Shown here piece after piece: positions 1 to 7,078 of a stretch of DNA of 14,039 nucleotides. This stretch comes from Gemmatimonadota bacterium (GTDB lineage: Bacteria; Latescibacterota; UBA2968; UBA8231). The notes under the pieces were generated by a model that searched no databases, was not told the origin of the DNA, and saw only the letters and a program-made list of their open reading frames with translations. The position numbers were made by a program, and so were the translations under genes. The stretch is taken from NCBI GenBank assembly GCA_018673255.1, contig JABHDC010000159.1, forward strand, positions 1 through 14,039, read 5' to 3'. Position 1 is the stretch's first letter; every line of letters starts with the position of its first letter.

Positions 1-2178
1 GATCCCTGGCGAGTGATCGACGTGGCTCAACCCAGGGCCTCTGCTGAGGACCCCGGGACGGTTGACGGGAAGCTCTCCAGTGCCTGTGTCCTGGCGGCGC
101 CCATCTCCTGGGACGCGGGGCTCGACTCCACCGACGCCAAGGTGGCCACCGTGGCGGGCGTCACGCGCCAGATGCAGTACGTAGCCTTTGGGCCCGATGG
201 CACGCCGACCCGGGCGATCGCGCGCTGGCTGGCGCCTGAGGGCCAGCTGCAGACTGCCGATGCGGGTTGGTCCTGGGACTACCGCCTGCTGGCCCAGGAC
301 ACGACGGCGGCCTGGGTTCCTCGGGTGCGAGATCTCCCCCTCGAGCAGACTCAATACGAGATGTATCAGCTCGATCTGTCGCACCCCGCCACCGGGCAGG
401 AGCTGGGCCTGCGGCTGGGTTTGCGCCACAACGGCCGCCTCTACTGGTGGCAATTCATCCGCGCCGATTTCATCGAGCGTGGTCCCGTCTTCAGCACGCT
501 GCGCGTCGGCGGCCCCATCTACAACGAGGAGAGCACCCTCCAGGCCGACCTCTACCTCGTGCTGTGGGCCAACGGCCTCATCGAGGCGTACGCCCACTTC
601 ATCAATCACCAGCGGGAGACGCGCCCCCTCGACCTCGAGGGTGTTCCCGTCATTGCCTTCTCCCGGTCCTCCGAGGACGAAATCGATATCCCGCTCGACG
701 GGTCCCAGGCGGTACATCCCTTTGGCGATCACCAGCTCGACCTCGGCCAAAGCGTCGGCTACGGCTCGCCGGAGAAGCCGGGATCGCTCACGACCGAGGG
801 AGATGTCGTTGTCTATCAACCCTGGCTGGATCAGGAGATCTATGGCAGCCTCCTCGTCGACGAAGAGGGCATCCCGGATGCCAATCGCATCGCCGGACAG
901 AGTCGCGGCGGCGAGGACGGGTACTGGGTTGCGAAGCTCGGGGATCACACCTTCCCCGCCGGTGTGGCCCGCACCGTGCGGTTTACCGTCAGCCCCCGTG
1001 GCCAGCCCACGCGCGTCCAGCACTTCGACGCGCCCGGCTGGTGGCACGCTCAGCGCAGAGCCCTGCCCACCGGTGGCGACGAAACCGGTGACGGGTATCT
1101 GCCCGTCAAATGGTGGGCCGTGCCGCGCGCCCTGGAAGTCGGGGCAGACTACGGCGACCCGCATCCGGCGCACGGCGAGTTCATGCTCGGCTGCGCCGGT
1201 CGCGACACCGACGGCGCCCTCGGGGCGGCCATGCTCCTCCTGGGACGGGCGACGGGCGCCGCGTCCCATATCGATGGCGCCTTGCTGCCGGCCTACTGGT
1301 GGGCTGACGTGGCCGTCGATCACACCAGCTTCACCGTCCACGAGCTGCCCAAGTACAGTTGGCAATACATTGTCCAGCCTTACCAGCGCTTCGTCGAGAT
1401 CGCCTACGCCTACCAGGAGACGGGCGACCCCTACCTGCTGGAGACGGCCACCTTCGTCGCCGACGCCTACTACCGCTTCTTCAAGACCAACCGTCCCCAC
1501 CGCTTCGTGGGCCGCGACGCCCTGGGTGGCTCCGGCCTGCTGGCCCTGTATGAGTTGACGGGCAAAGAGATCTATCTCGACCGGCTCCGAGACATCATGG
1601 CCGAGGCGCGCCGCTCCTATGGCCAGACCGAGCACTACTGGCCCGGTCACCAGTCTGGCTCCGGCCCCAACGGCGTGGCGCGCGAGCCGAGTTGGGACTA
1701 CATCCCCATGCTGCTGGCGCGCCTGCACGTCCAGATGCTGGAAACGGCGGCCGGGGACCTGCCGCCGCAAGAGGAGGCCGATGCCTGGGACTTTGTCCGC
1801 CGCATGGCCGAGCTCGTCGACGGCAAGCCCGACGGTGGCTGGATCATGCGGGCCACGTCCCTGGCCTATGTCTGCCTGACGGCCCTGGCCGATCGGTACC
1901 CAAAAGAGGCCGACCTCTGGGTCGCCATGCTGAACCGGTGGAACGCCGCCTCACAGACGCCCGACGAGCATGACGGCGGCAAGACCTACAGTTGGGTGAC
2001 CAGCGCCCTCCGCTTCGATGCCTGGGCCTGGGGTGCCACCCTGCGCGACGGCACGCTGCAGTTCGATCCCAAGCCCGCGCTCCTCGACGATCCCAGGGCG
2101 CCGAAGTCCGCCCAGGTCTGGACACCGGATGGTTGGCGGCAGGTGCGCTGGGAGCGGGGTGAGGTGTCTGTCAACTGA
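1..2178 (+). CDS. Large unassigned protein with C-terminal helical, Trp/Tyr-rich domain (5' partial)
   Basis: Function is not recognised. The frame is open to the left edge; the first candidate start is GTG at 13 (721 residues), but codons 1-12 are also sense codons and no ribosome site can be seen, so the gene probably begins outside the window. From GTG 13, residues about 45-340 look beta-rich, with many aromatic residues and a YWWQF stretch near 144. Residues about 360-650 look like paired helices carrying a KWW near 367, YWWAD near 427 and a WPGHQSGSGPNG segment near 540. This layout (beta domain, then helical hairpins) resembles six-hairpin (alpha/alpha-toroid) carbohydrate-active proteins, but I see no diagnostic catalytic motif, so that is only a guess. 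No signal peptide follows the GTG, which fits a lost N-terminus. It ends with TGA at 2176-2178 and converges on the EamA gene. Confidence 0.75.
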   Translation, partial: DPWRVIDVAQPRASAEDPGTVDGKLSSACVLAAPISWDAGLDSTDAKVATVAGVTRQMQYVAFGPDGTPTRAIARWLAPEGQLQTADAGWSWDYRLLAQDTTAAWVPRVRDLPLEQTQYEMYQLDLSHPATGQELGLRLGLRHNGRLYWWQFIRADFIERGPVFSTLRVGGPIYNEESTLQADLYLVLWANGLIEAYAHFINHQRETRPLDLEGVPVIAFSRSSEDEIDIPLDGSQAVHPFGDHQLDLGQSVGYGSPEKPGSLTTEGDVVVYQPWLDQEIYGSLLVDEEGIPDANRIAGQSRGGEDGYWVAKLGDHTFPAGVARTVRFTVSPRGQPTRVQHFDAPGWWHAQRRALPTGGDETGDGYLPVKWWAVPRALEVGADYGDPHPAHGEFMLGCAGRDTDGALGAAMLLLGRATGAASHIDGALLPAYWWADVAVDHTSFTVHELPKYSWQYIVQPYQRFVEIAYAYQETGDPYLLETATFVADAYYRFFKTNRPHRFVGRDALGGSGLLALYELTGKEIYLDRLRDIMAEARRSYGQTEHYWPGHQSGSGPNGVAREPSWDYIPMLLARLHVQMLETAAGDLPPQEEADAWDFVRRMAELVDGKPDGGWIMRATSLAYVCLTALADRYPKEADLWVAMLNRWNAASQTPDEHDGGKTYSWVTSALRFDAWAWGATLRDGTLQFDPKPALLDDPRAPKSAQVWTPDGWRQVRWERGEVSVN

Positions 2179-2378
2179 CCCATCCTCTCAAAGGCAAGCG
2201 ATGCTGAAGGGCTCAACCAGGTTCGCCAATCGTTGCGCGAAGCCCTTCGGGCTCTGAGTCCCCTCATGGCCGTCTGACCAATACGAGTGCCGGGGCAGAT
2301 TGCCTTGTATCAACTATCACGGCATTGGGAGCGGAACGGGTATGGCGTCCTGAAAGCTCAGCCAGCGGAAAGATGTCG
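2179..2378. other. Convergent spacer with weak hairpin
   Basis: This is a 200-base gap between two converging genes. It contains AGCCC (2241-2245) and GGGCT (2249-2253) around a TTC loop. A second option pairs GAAGGGCT (2206-2213) with AGCCCTTC (2241-2248) over a long loop. Neither is followed by a T-run, so a terminator role is possible but not supported by the usual signature. Confidence 0.3.
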
Positions 2379-2822
2379 TCATGCCTGTGCTGGCTTGAAA
2401 TACGTGACCAACCCCGCACCGACAACACACAGGATAATTCCAAGGACCTGCACCGGCGTCAGTCTTTCATTCAGGGCGAAGTAGCCGAGCAGGGCGCCCA
2501 CCACCGGCGCCAGACAGAAGGCGATGGTCATAACCGTCGACAGATTGCCGGACTTCAGGCCCGAGTACAGGAAGATGATGCCAAGTCCCCCTGCCAGGAT
2601 GCCGCCGCCTAACGCGATCAGTGTGATCGATGTGAGTCCCGCCGCCCTGACCTGGCCCCAGAAAGGAAAGGAGATGGCAAGCAGAAACAGCAGCGAGAAA
2701 GCCGTTCGAATGGCGGTACCCATCACCGGGGCGAGACCACCAATGACAACGCCACGCTTCTCCAGCATGGCACCAACCCCCCAGCACAGGGCAGTAAGCA
2801 CGGCCCAGTATTCGGCTCTCAT
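2379..2822 (-). CDS. Half-size EamA/DMT-family membrane transporter
   Basis: This is a 147-residue hydrophobic protein with about five predicted membrane helices (roughly residues 5-25, 33-54, 65-86, 95-116 and 122-142). The end of the fourth helix and the loop after it carry a YFALNERLTPVQ segment, the signature of the EamA half-repeat; the fifth helix ends GAGLVTYFKP. Two-domain EamA transporters are about 290-300 residues; this one is the single-repeat size, which in the family is thought to act as a dimer. Members export amino acids or other small metabolites, but the substrate cannot be told here. Its ATG at 2820-2822 overlaps the TGA of the upstream PLP enzyme (ATGA overlap), so the two are probably translated together. 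A link to methionine/cysteine metabolism is therefore reasonable but inferred. Confidence 0.8.
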   Translation of the reverse strand: MRAEYWAVLTALCWGVGAMLEKRGVVIGGLAPVMGTAIRTAFSLLFLLAISFPFWGQVRAAGLTSITLIALGGGILAGGLGIIFLYSGLKSGNLSTVMTIAFCLAPVVGALLGYFALNERLTPVQVLGIILCVVGAGLVTYFKPAQA

Positions 2823-3880
2823 ACCTGTCTCTCCGGGTGTGCCTTGTTCAAGGCCTGGTCCAGGTCGGCGATGATGTCCTCGGCGTCTTCGAGGCCGACC
2901 GACAGTCGGGTGAACCCTTCGGGTATACCTTTACGCAGCTCGCACTGTCGGCCATAGACCAATGAGCCAGTGTCTCCAAGGCTGACCCAGGGACGCACCA
3001 GTTGCAGGGATTCTGCGAACTGATGTCCCGCGCTCTGTCCACCCTTTATCGTCAGACCGACCATGCCCCCGCAGCCGTCGGGATGGGATCTGAGTCCCGG
3101 GTACCGGACCTCGCTTACGGACGAGTGACCGGAAAGGAATCTGGCGACCTTCATGGCATTGGCGCCGTGCTGGTTCATACGCATGGACAGTGTTTCCATA
3201 CCCCGCATGATAAGAAACGCGTTGAACGGGCTGATCACGCCGCCCTGAAGATTGCGCGATCGGTAGACCTTGCTGTGAAGCTCAGCGTCGTTCATGACCG
3301 CTACCCCGCCCAGCGCATCGCCATGACCATTCAGGAACTTTGTTGCTGAGTGCAGCACAATGTCGGCGCCATACTCGAGTGGTCGCAGCAGGGCCGGGGA
3401 GAGAAATGTGTTATCCACCACGACCAGCGCGCCGGCATCGTGTGCGGTGGACACGATTGTACGCAAGTCGATCAGGTCCAGCCCCGGATTACTCAGGGGT
3501 TCAAGGTAGACGATGCGGGTATCAGGACGCAGGGCACCAGCATAGGCTTCTGCATCGCGCAGATCGACCTGGGTGGTCTCGACACCGAAGCGTGGCATCT
3601 CATCGCGCAGCCACCAGTCGGTCCAGTCGCAAACACTGCGGTGACAGACGACGTGGTCGCCCGATTTGAGTAATGGCAGCAAAGTCTGGGTAATGGCCGC
3701 CATGCCGCAGGCACAGGCAACCGCATGATTGCCGCCTTCCAGAGCCGCAATGGCCTGTTCCATGGCGTCGATGGACGGATTCCCGCCCCGCGTATTATAG
3801 CCCGCTGCTGTCGCGGCCACGTGGATGGGTATGTATGGATCATGAGCCGCACGGATGACATCATCAATGTTGCCGGACAC
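2819..3880 (-). CDS. Cys/Met-metabolism PLP-dependent enzyme (cystathionine gamma-synthase / methionine gamma-lyase family), N-terminus replaced
   Basis: This fold-type I PLP enzyme belongs to the trans-sulfuration family, whose members make or cleave C-gamma-S bonds of cystathionine, homocysteine or methionine. Visible landmarks are RGGNPSIDAMEQ (about 31-42), CGMAAI (58-63; family usually SGM), VVVDNTF (153-159), and SATKFLNGHGD (178-188) with K181 as the PLP Schiff-base lysine. SLGDTGSLV (300-308) and the TRLSVGLED end (324-332) complete the domain. Which reaction it performs cannot be decided. From about residue 28 onward the protein matches the family, but the normal first 50 or so residues are absent. 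Residues 1 to about 19 are instead the antisense of the neighbouring prpE fragment. The ATG at 3880 therefore lies in foreign sequence and the gene is probably truncated or chimeric, perhaps inactive because the N-terminal strand normally contributes to the partner subunit's active site. It is coupled to the EamA gene. Confidence 0.75.
   Translation of the reverse strand: MSGNIDDVIRAAHDPYIPIHVAATAAGYNTRGGNPSIDAMEQAIAALEGGNHAVACACGMAAITQTLLPLLKSGDHVVCHRSVCDWTDWWLRDEMPRFGVETTQVDLRDAEAYAGALRPDTRIVYLEPLSNPGLDLIDLRTIVSTAHDAGALVVVDNTFLSPALLRPLEYGADIVLHSATKFLNGHGDALGGVAVMNDAELHSKVYRSRNLQGGVISPFNAFLIMRGMETLSMRMNQHGANAMKVARFLSGHSSVSEVRYPGLRSHPDGCGGMVGLTIKGGQSAGHQFAESLQLVRPWVSLGDTGSLVYGRQCELRKGIPEGFTRLSVGLEDAEDIIADLDQALNKAHPERQV
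3800..3823. other. Joint between two divergent 5'-truncated genes
   Basis: To the left, the minus-strand PLP-enzyme homology runs to about 3799. To the right, the plus-strand PrpE homology starts at about 3821-3824. Both genes lose their 5' ends here, leaving at most about 25 unexplained bases and no room for either start or a promoter. I see no flanking repeat, transposon end or target duplication. It is either a deletion or rearrangement in the genome or a cloning or assembly chimera. Confidence 0.75.
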
Positions 3881-4285
3881 CGTCTGTCCACCGGGGCCCT
3901 CGAGGAGGCGCTGGCCTCACATCCTGACATCGCCGAATGCGCCGTTCTTGGCGTGGCCGACGACCTGAAGGGCGAGGTCCCGCTGGGCGCGGTGGTCCTC
4001 AAGGCCGGCGTTGACCAAACGACCGAGGCCATCCTGCCCGAACTGGTGCAAAGGGTCCGCAATCAGATCGGCCCGGTCGCTTCATTCAAGGTGGCTGTCG
4101 TGGTGCAGCGATTACCGAAGACACGGTCTGGAAAGATCCTGCGTGGCACGATGAAGAAGATCGCCGACGGCGAGCCATATCGGATGCCAGCCACGATTGA
4201 CGATCCGGCGATCCTGGATGAGATCAAGACAGCCTTCGCCGCCCTCGGCTACCCGCAACCGTCCGGGGGTCACAGAAGGAAGTGA
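3821..4285 (+). pseudogene. prpE: C-terminal fragment of propionyl-CoA synthetase (PrpE-like acyl-CoA synthetase)
   Basis: Only the C-terminal portion (about 154 codons) of an ANL-superfamily acyl-CoA ligase is present. It runs from DGYVWIMSRTDDIINVAGHR, the hinge region, through PKTRSGKILRGTMKKIADG with the catalytic lysine of the SGK motif at about 4133-4135, to ATIDDPAILDEI near the end. These stretches closely follow PrpE, which converts propionate, CoA and ATP to propionyl-CoA. A full protein is about 630 residues, so some 470 N-terminal residues, including the adenylate-forming core, are missing. Upstream of about 3821 the sequence becomes the antisense of the PLP-enzyme gene. Internal ATGs (3842, or 3725 before the joint) could start translation but could not give an active ligase. 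The 3' end is intact, with TGA at 4283-4285. Confidence 0.85.
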
Positions 4286-4388
4286 TGGATCCAGTTCCGA
4301 TGACGTTGTGAGAGTTCGTACACCGTCGGTCTATTCGCATTCACAGTTTCGACGTGTTCTCGCTGTACTGCTTCCGTTTCATGAGACG

Positions 4389-5711
4389 TCATCGAGGGGT
4401 CAGCATGCGGAAGGTGAGGGCGAAACCGCCGGTGCTACCCGCCGCCGCCGCCGTAGTGTAGGCCAGGGAGTCGAAGTCGCCTCCCGTGTCGGCCAGGTAG
4501 GTGAGACCCATACACAACAGGGCGCCGGCCAGCTCGCCGCCACTGACGATGAGACCCTCGCCAAAGGTGAAGTCGCGGGGCACCATGAGCCGGTCGGTGA
4601 AGACCACACCGGCGGCACCACCAGCCATTAAGGCGGCGCTGATAACGCGGTCGCTGCTGGTGCCGAACGCGTCGACGAAGGGCAGGGTGGCGATGGCACC
4701 GGCCACGCCCCCGGCGCGCAAGATATAGGCGTCGCCACGGGTATAGTGCCGGTACTGGCCCAGGCGCTGACCCAGCCATAATCCGGCCCCGGCCGAGGCC
4801 AGGACCAGGGCGTCACCGGCGCGCCTGGTATCGTCGCCATACCAGCCGATGGCATGGGCCAGGCAGCCTCCGGTAGCCAGACCGAAGTCACCCATCACGC
4901 CGACCAGCTCGGACTGGCCGCGCGAGTATCCGCGCCAGCTGACGGCGCCAAACCCGGTCAGGGCACCGGCCACGCTGGTGGCATTGGCAAAACGGAAGTT
5001 GGCGCGATACCCACCGCCGCCCAGGATCAGGTGTTTGAGAACGAATCCGCCGATGAAGCCTCGCGTGGCGCCGTATTGGGTGAGCTGGCGGTGGGCGCGG
5101 GTGACATCGCGGTGGCGGGTGAGTCGGTAGGGCACGTAGAAACCGCCCGAGCTGGTGAGCATGTACGCGGCCAGACCCGGACGCGAGCCGCGGATGCCGA
5201 GTACGACAGGCGCCGAGGGGCCGTACACGGCGAGAGACAATACGATGCTGTCAAAGATGAGCTCGCCGCGACCGGAGTGATCGTACCCATTTCCCCGGCG
5301 GGTGGCCAAATAGCGATCGAAGGGGGCGCGCAGGGAGTCGAGGCCTGCCGGTGTGAGGATCTGCCGCCATTGGGTGAGTCGCCCCTGGGGCTGGTACTCG
5401 ACCTCGACGATGTATCTGCCGTCGTCGCGGCGCCAGAGGCGGGCCCCGACGAAGTCGCTGAAGGTGGGAAACAGGCCCAACCGGCGTCGCAGACCGGGTG
5501 GGACGCGTTCGATGCGGCCCGTGGAGTCAAAAGAAGCCGGATGCTCGATGCTGACGAGGCTGTCGCTGAACTCAGCCGCAGGGATCGGCACGGCGGCGGC
5601 GCCCCCCTGGGCTGCCACGCCGGGTGCTGGGGCTAATACCCAGAAGGCCCATACCACAAGCAGGGCCCGGAGAGCGTCGAGGCTGGAGGCGGGGTTGAGC
5701 AGAGCGGCCAT
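4389..5711 (-). CDS. Exported Gly/Ala-rich protein with internal ~58-residue repeats, function unknown
   Basis: This 440-residue protein has an N-terminal signal-like hydrophobic run (about residues 14-34), with likely cleavage after an Ala near GVAAQ. A domain rich in Arg, Asp and aromatic residues spans about 45-200, and a Gly/Ala-rich C-terminal half spans about 215-440. The C-terminal half is repetitive: YSRGQ at 262, YTRGD at 323 and FTFGE at 381 each begin a similar segment ending in a glycine-rich hydrophobic helix, such as RAGGVAGA or SGGELAGA. Between them lie matching stretches, such as GLWLGQRLGQYRHY and GVVFTDRLMVPRDF. These may be membrane-associated hairpins. No known catalytic motif is seen. 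The ATG at 5711 follows GAGAGG with a six-base gap. It has no co-directional neighbour close enough to be an operon partner. Confidence 0.75.
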   Translation of the reverse strand: MAALLNPASSLDALRALLVVWAFWVLAPAPGVAAQGGAAAVPIPAAEFSDSLVSIEHPASFDSTGRIERVPPGLRRRLGLFPTFSDFVGARLWRRDDGRYIVEVEYQPQGRLTQWRQILTPAGLDSLRAPFDRYLATRRGNGYDHSGRGELIFDSIVLSLAVYGPSAPVVLGIRGSRPGLAAYMLTSSGGFYVPYRLTRHRDVTRAHRQLTQYGATRGFIGGFVLKHLILGGGGYRANFRFANATSVAGALTGFGAVSWRGYSRGQSELVGVMGDFGLATGGCLAHAIGWYGDDTRRAGDALVLASAGAGLWLGQRLGQYRHYTRGDAYILRAGGVAGAIATLPFVDAFGTSSDRVISAALMAGGAAGVVFTDRLMVPRDFTFGEGLIVSGGELAGALLCMGLTYLADTGGDFDSLAYTTAAAAGSTGGFALTFRMLTPR

Positions 5712-6304
5712 AGAGGACCTCTCGATCCGGTGAGCGCATGACTCACCCTACCTAGACGATGGCGAGTTTGGTGGATGCTTGGCAAGCAGAACGTGACGCA
5801 CTGGGGCTGCCAATGGCACTGTTGCGGGGTCGGATCGCCGGGCTACATCTACTCAAGACGGGTGCCACCCACAATACGAGGAGCGATAGGGCGCGACGAT
5901 CGTGAGTAAAGTGGCGCGTTGCAGTCCGACTTAGCCGTGACGAAACTTGCGTGCGCGGGTGGAATTGGAAGACGACGGGCCTGCCCTTCTCATCAATGCT
6001 GACCCTCCTGGCCAGATCGCAGGCGGGGCGAAAAGTCTACACAGTGTAGACTTTTCGGGAATGCGTGGTGGTAAAAGGCACATAAGGCATGTATAAACAA
6101 TATTTTAAGGGCTTCATCCAGAACTGATCCTCGATACCCGGAGCCGATCCGCCACCTGCCTGTGATTCTCCGATCAGCGACGGTCAGCTCTGTCTGTTCT
6201 GCGAAGATCACCGCGACAAGCAGGTTGAGATCTTCGCACCAGCTCTGGTCAGTGGCGCTGGACTGTTGAGCCGGCAGGCGTTGGGGGGAATACCTGATCC
6301 GGTG
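5712..6304. other. 593-base gene-free region with a palindrome and an AT-rich patch
   Basis: No ORF here has credible protein character. A 72-codon minus-strand frame (5993-6211) runs through the palindrome and looks like chance. The region holds the 29-bp palindrome at 6029-6057 and, just right of it, an AT-rich patch (about 6071-6116) with TATAAAC and TATTTTAA runs that differs from the surrounding GC-rich DNA. It lies downstream of the RraA gene and upstream of the exported repeat protein, so it probably carries the latter's promoter, but I cannot place one. I see no tRNA-like fold. Confidence 0.5.
6029..6057. repeat. 29-bp perfect palindrome (14-bp arms, 1-base centre)
   Basis: The left arm is CGAAAAGTCTACAC and the right arm GTGTAGACTTTTCG, perfectly complementary around a single A at 6043. 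An odd-length, gapless palindrome suits binding by a dimeric repressor or a recombinase better than a terminator, as no T-run follows on either strand. The inner TACA-CAG-TGTA resembles the TACA/TGTA half-sites of BlaI/MecI/CopY operators, but with a three-base rather than two-base gap, and no such regulator is encoded here. It could also be the relic of a small inverted-repeat element. Confidence 0.85.
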
Positions 6305-7033
6305 CTATCGCCCAAGCTCATCCCGACGCCATGTGCGAAACCGCGCTTCCCATGACTCTCCCATGGGATACAGTCCCTGCAGTGGTTCTCCAGCGGCCAG
6401 CATGAGACGGATGAAGTCCTCCCGGTCCTCGTGGGTCATCACCTCTGCCGTCACTTCGGGCAGCATCGCCGCGGGAATAACGATCGTACCGTCGTCGTCG
6501 GCACTGATCACGTCGCCCGGACAGACCAGGCAACCGGCGCAGCCAATGGGCACGTTGAAGTCAACGTTGTAGACGGTCCCACCCGGACTGCAATGCCCCC
6601 GCGAGAAGGTCGGCAGCCCGATGTCGAGGATACGGTCTGAGTCGCGCACGCCCATGTCGCTGACGCTGCCGGCGGCACCCCGCGTCTGCATTCTGAGGGT
6701 GAGCAGGTCGCCGAAGAGGCCCTCGTCCATGGCGCCATGGCCATCGAGGACGACCACGTCTCCAGGTTGAATCGCATCGATGGCATCATCCGGATGACCG
6801 GGGAAAGCCGTCTCCGGCTGGTAGGCGATGGGCGCCATATCCTCTCGACCCGGGACGGAGCGGATCGTCAATGCCGGACCGACGCACTTCATGCCTCGTG
6901 CGAGGGGATGAAGGGGCATCCAGATTCGACGCACGCCCAGTCGCTTGAGGATGGTCTGCAGGGTGGCGGTGCTGGCTCGCGACAGCTGTTGGATGGTGTC
7001 GGCTGCAGGTCGGGGGTAGTCGGGGCCTTGCAT
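6305..7033 (-). CDS. RraA family protein (HMG/CHA aldolase-like, formerly dimethylmenaquinone methyltransferase-like)
   Basis: This 242-residue protein has the RraA fold. GDVVVLDGHG is at 91-100, GAAGSVSDMGVRDSDRI at 119-135 with the conserved Arg130-Asp131 pair, and CPGDVISADDDGTIVIP at 171-187. In HMG/CHA aldolases this Arg-Asp pair binds the substrate and metal ligands and supports retro-aldol cleavage or oxaloacetate decarboxylation. Other family members regulate RNase E. In this setting, beside sugar-acid enzymes, an aldolase or hydrolase role is more likely, but this is inference. The ATG at 7033 follows GAGGAG with a suitable gap. It lies 29 bases after the SelA-fold gene on the same strand, so the two form an operon. 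Confidence 0.85.
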   Translation of the reverse strand: MQGPDYPRPAADTIQQLSRASTATLQTILKRLGVRRIWMPLHPLARGMKCVGPALTIRSVPGREDMAPIAYQPETAFPGHPDDAIDAIQPGDVVVLDGHGAMDEGLFGDLLTLRMQTRGAAGSVSDMGVRDSDRILDIGLPTFSRGHCSPGGTVYNVDFNVPIGCAGCLVCPGDVISADDDGTIVIPAAMLPEVTAEVMTHEDREDFIRLMLAAGEPLQGLYPMGESWEARFRTWRRDELGR

Positions 7034-7053
7034 ATCACTCCTCGATCTCAGGC

Positions 7054-7078
7054 GGCCCTGTCTCAGTCAGACAGGGCC
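7054..7078 (-). promoter_or_regulatory. Intercistronic hairpin over the upstream stop codon
   Basis: GGCCCTGTCT (7054-7063) and AGACAGGGCC (7069-7078) form a perfect 10-bp stem with a five-base loop. On the minus-strand mRNA it contains the last codons and TGA of the SelA-fold gene and lies just before the RraA ribosome site. There is no T-run after it, so it is more likely an mRNA stability or translation element than a terminator. Its role is inferred. Confidence 0.55.

Noticed and set aside
188..1558. 456-codon plus-strand frame inside the first gene
   Set aside because: It is Arg/Ser/Pro-rich with low-complexity composition typical of an off-frame reading of GC-rich coding DNA; the overlapping frame has coherent protein character.
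4299..4393. GATGACGT (4299-4306) and ACGTCATC (4386-4393) inverted pair
   Set aside because: Only eight bases each, 79 bases apart and overlapping the end of a gene; expected by chance.
4854..5636. 260-codon plus-strand frame opposite the exported repeat protein
   Set aside because: It is antisense to a gene with a signal peptide, ribosome site and internal repeats, and its own composition is that of a shadow frame.
6029..6057. Palindrome as an intrinsic terminator for the RraA gene
   Set aside because: It lies about 250 bases past the stop, has a one-base centre and no T-run on the minus strand.
5993..6211. 72-codon minus-strand frame in the large gap
   Set aside because: It reads through the perfect palindrome, has no ribosome site and no recognisable protein features.
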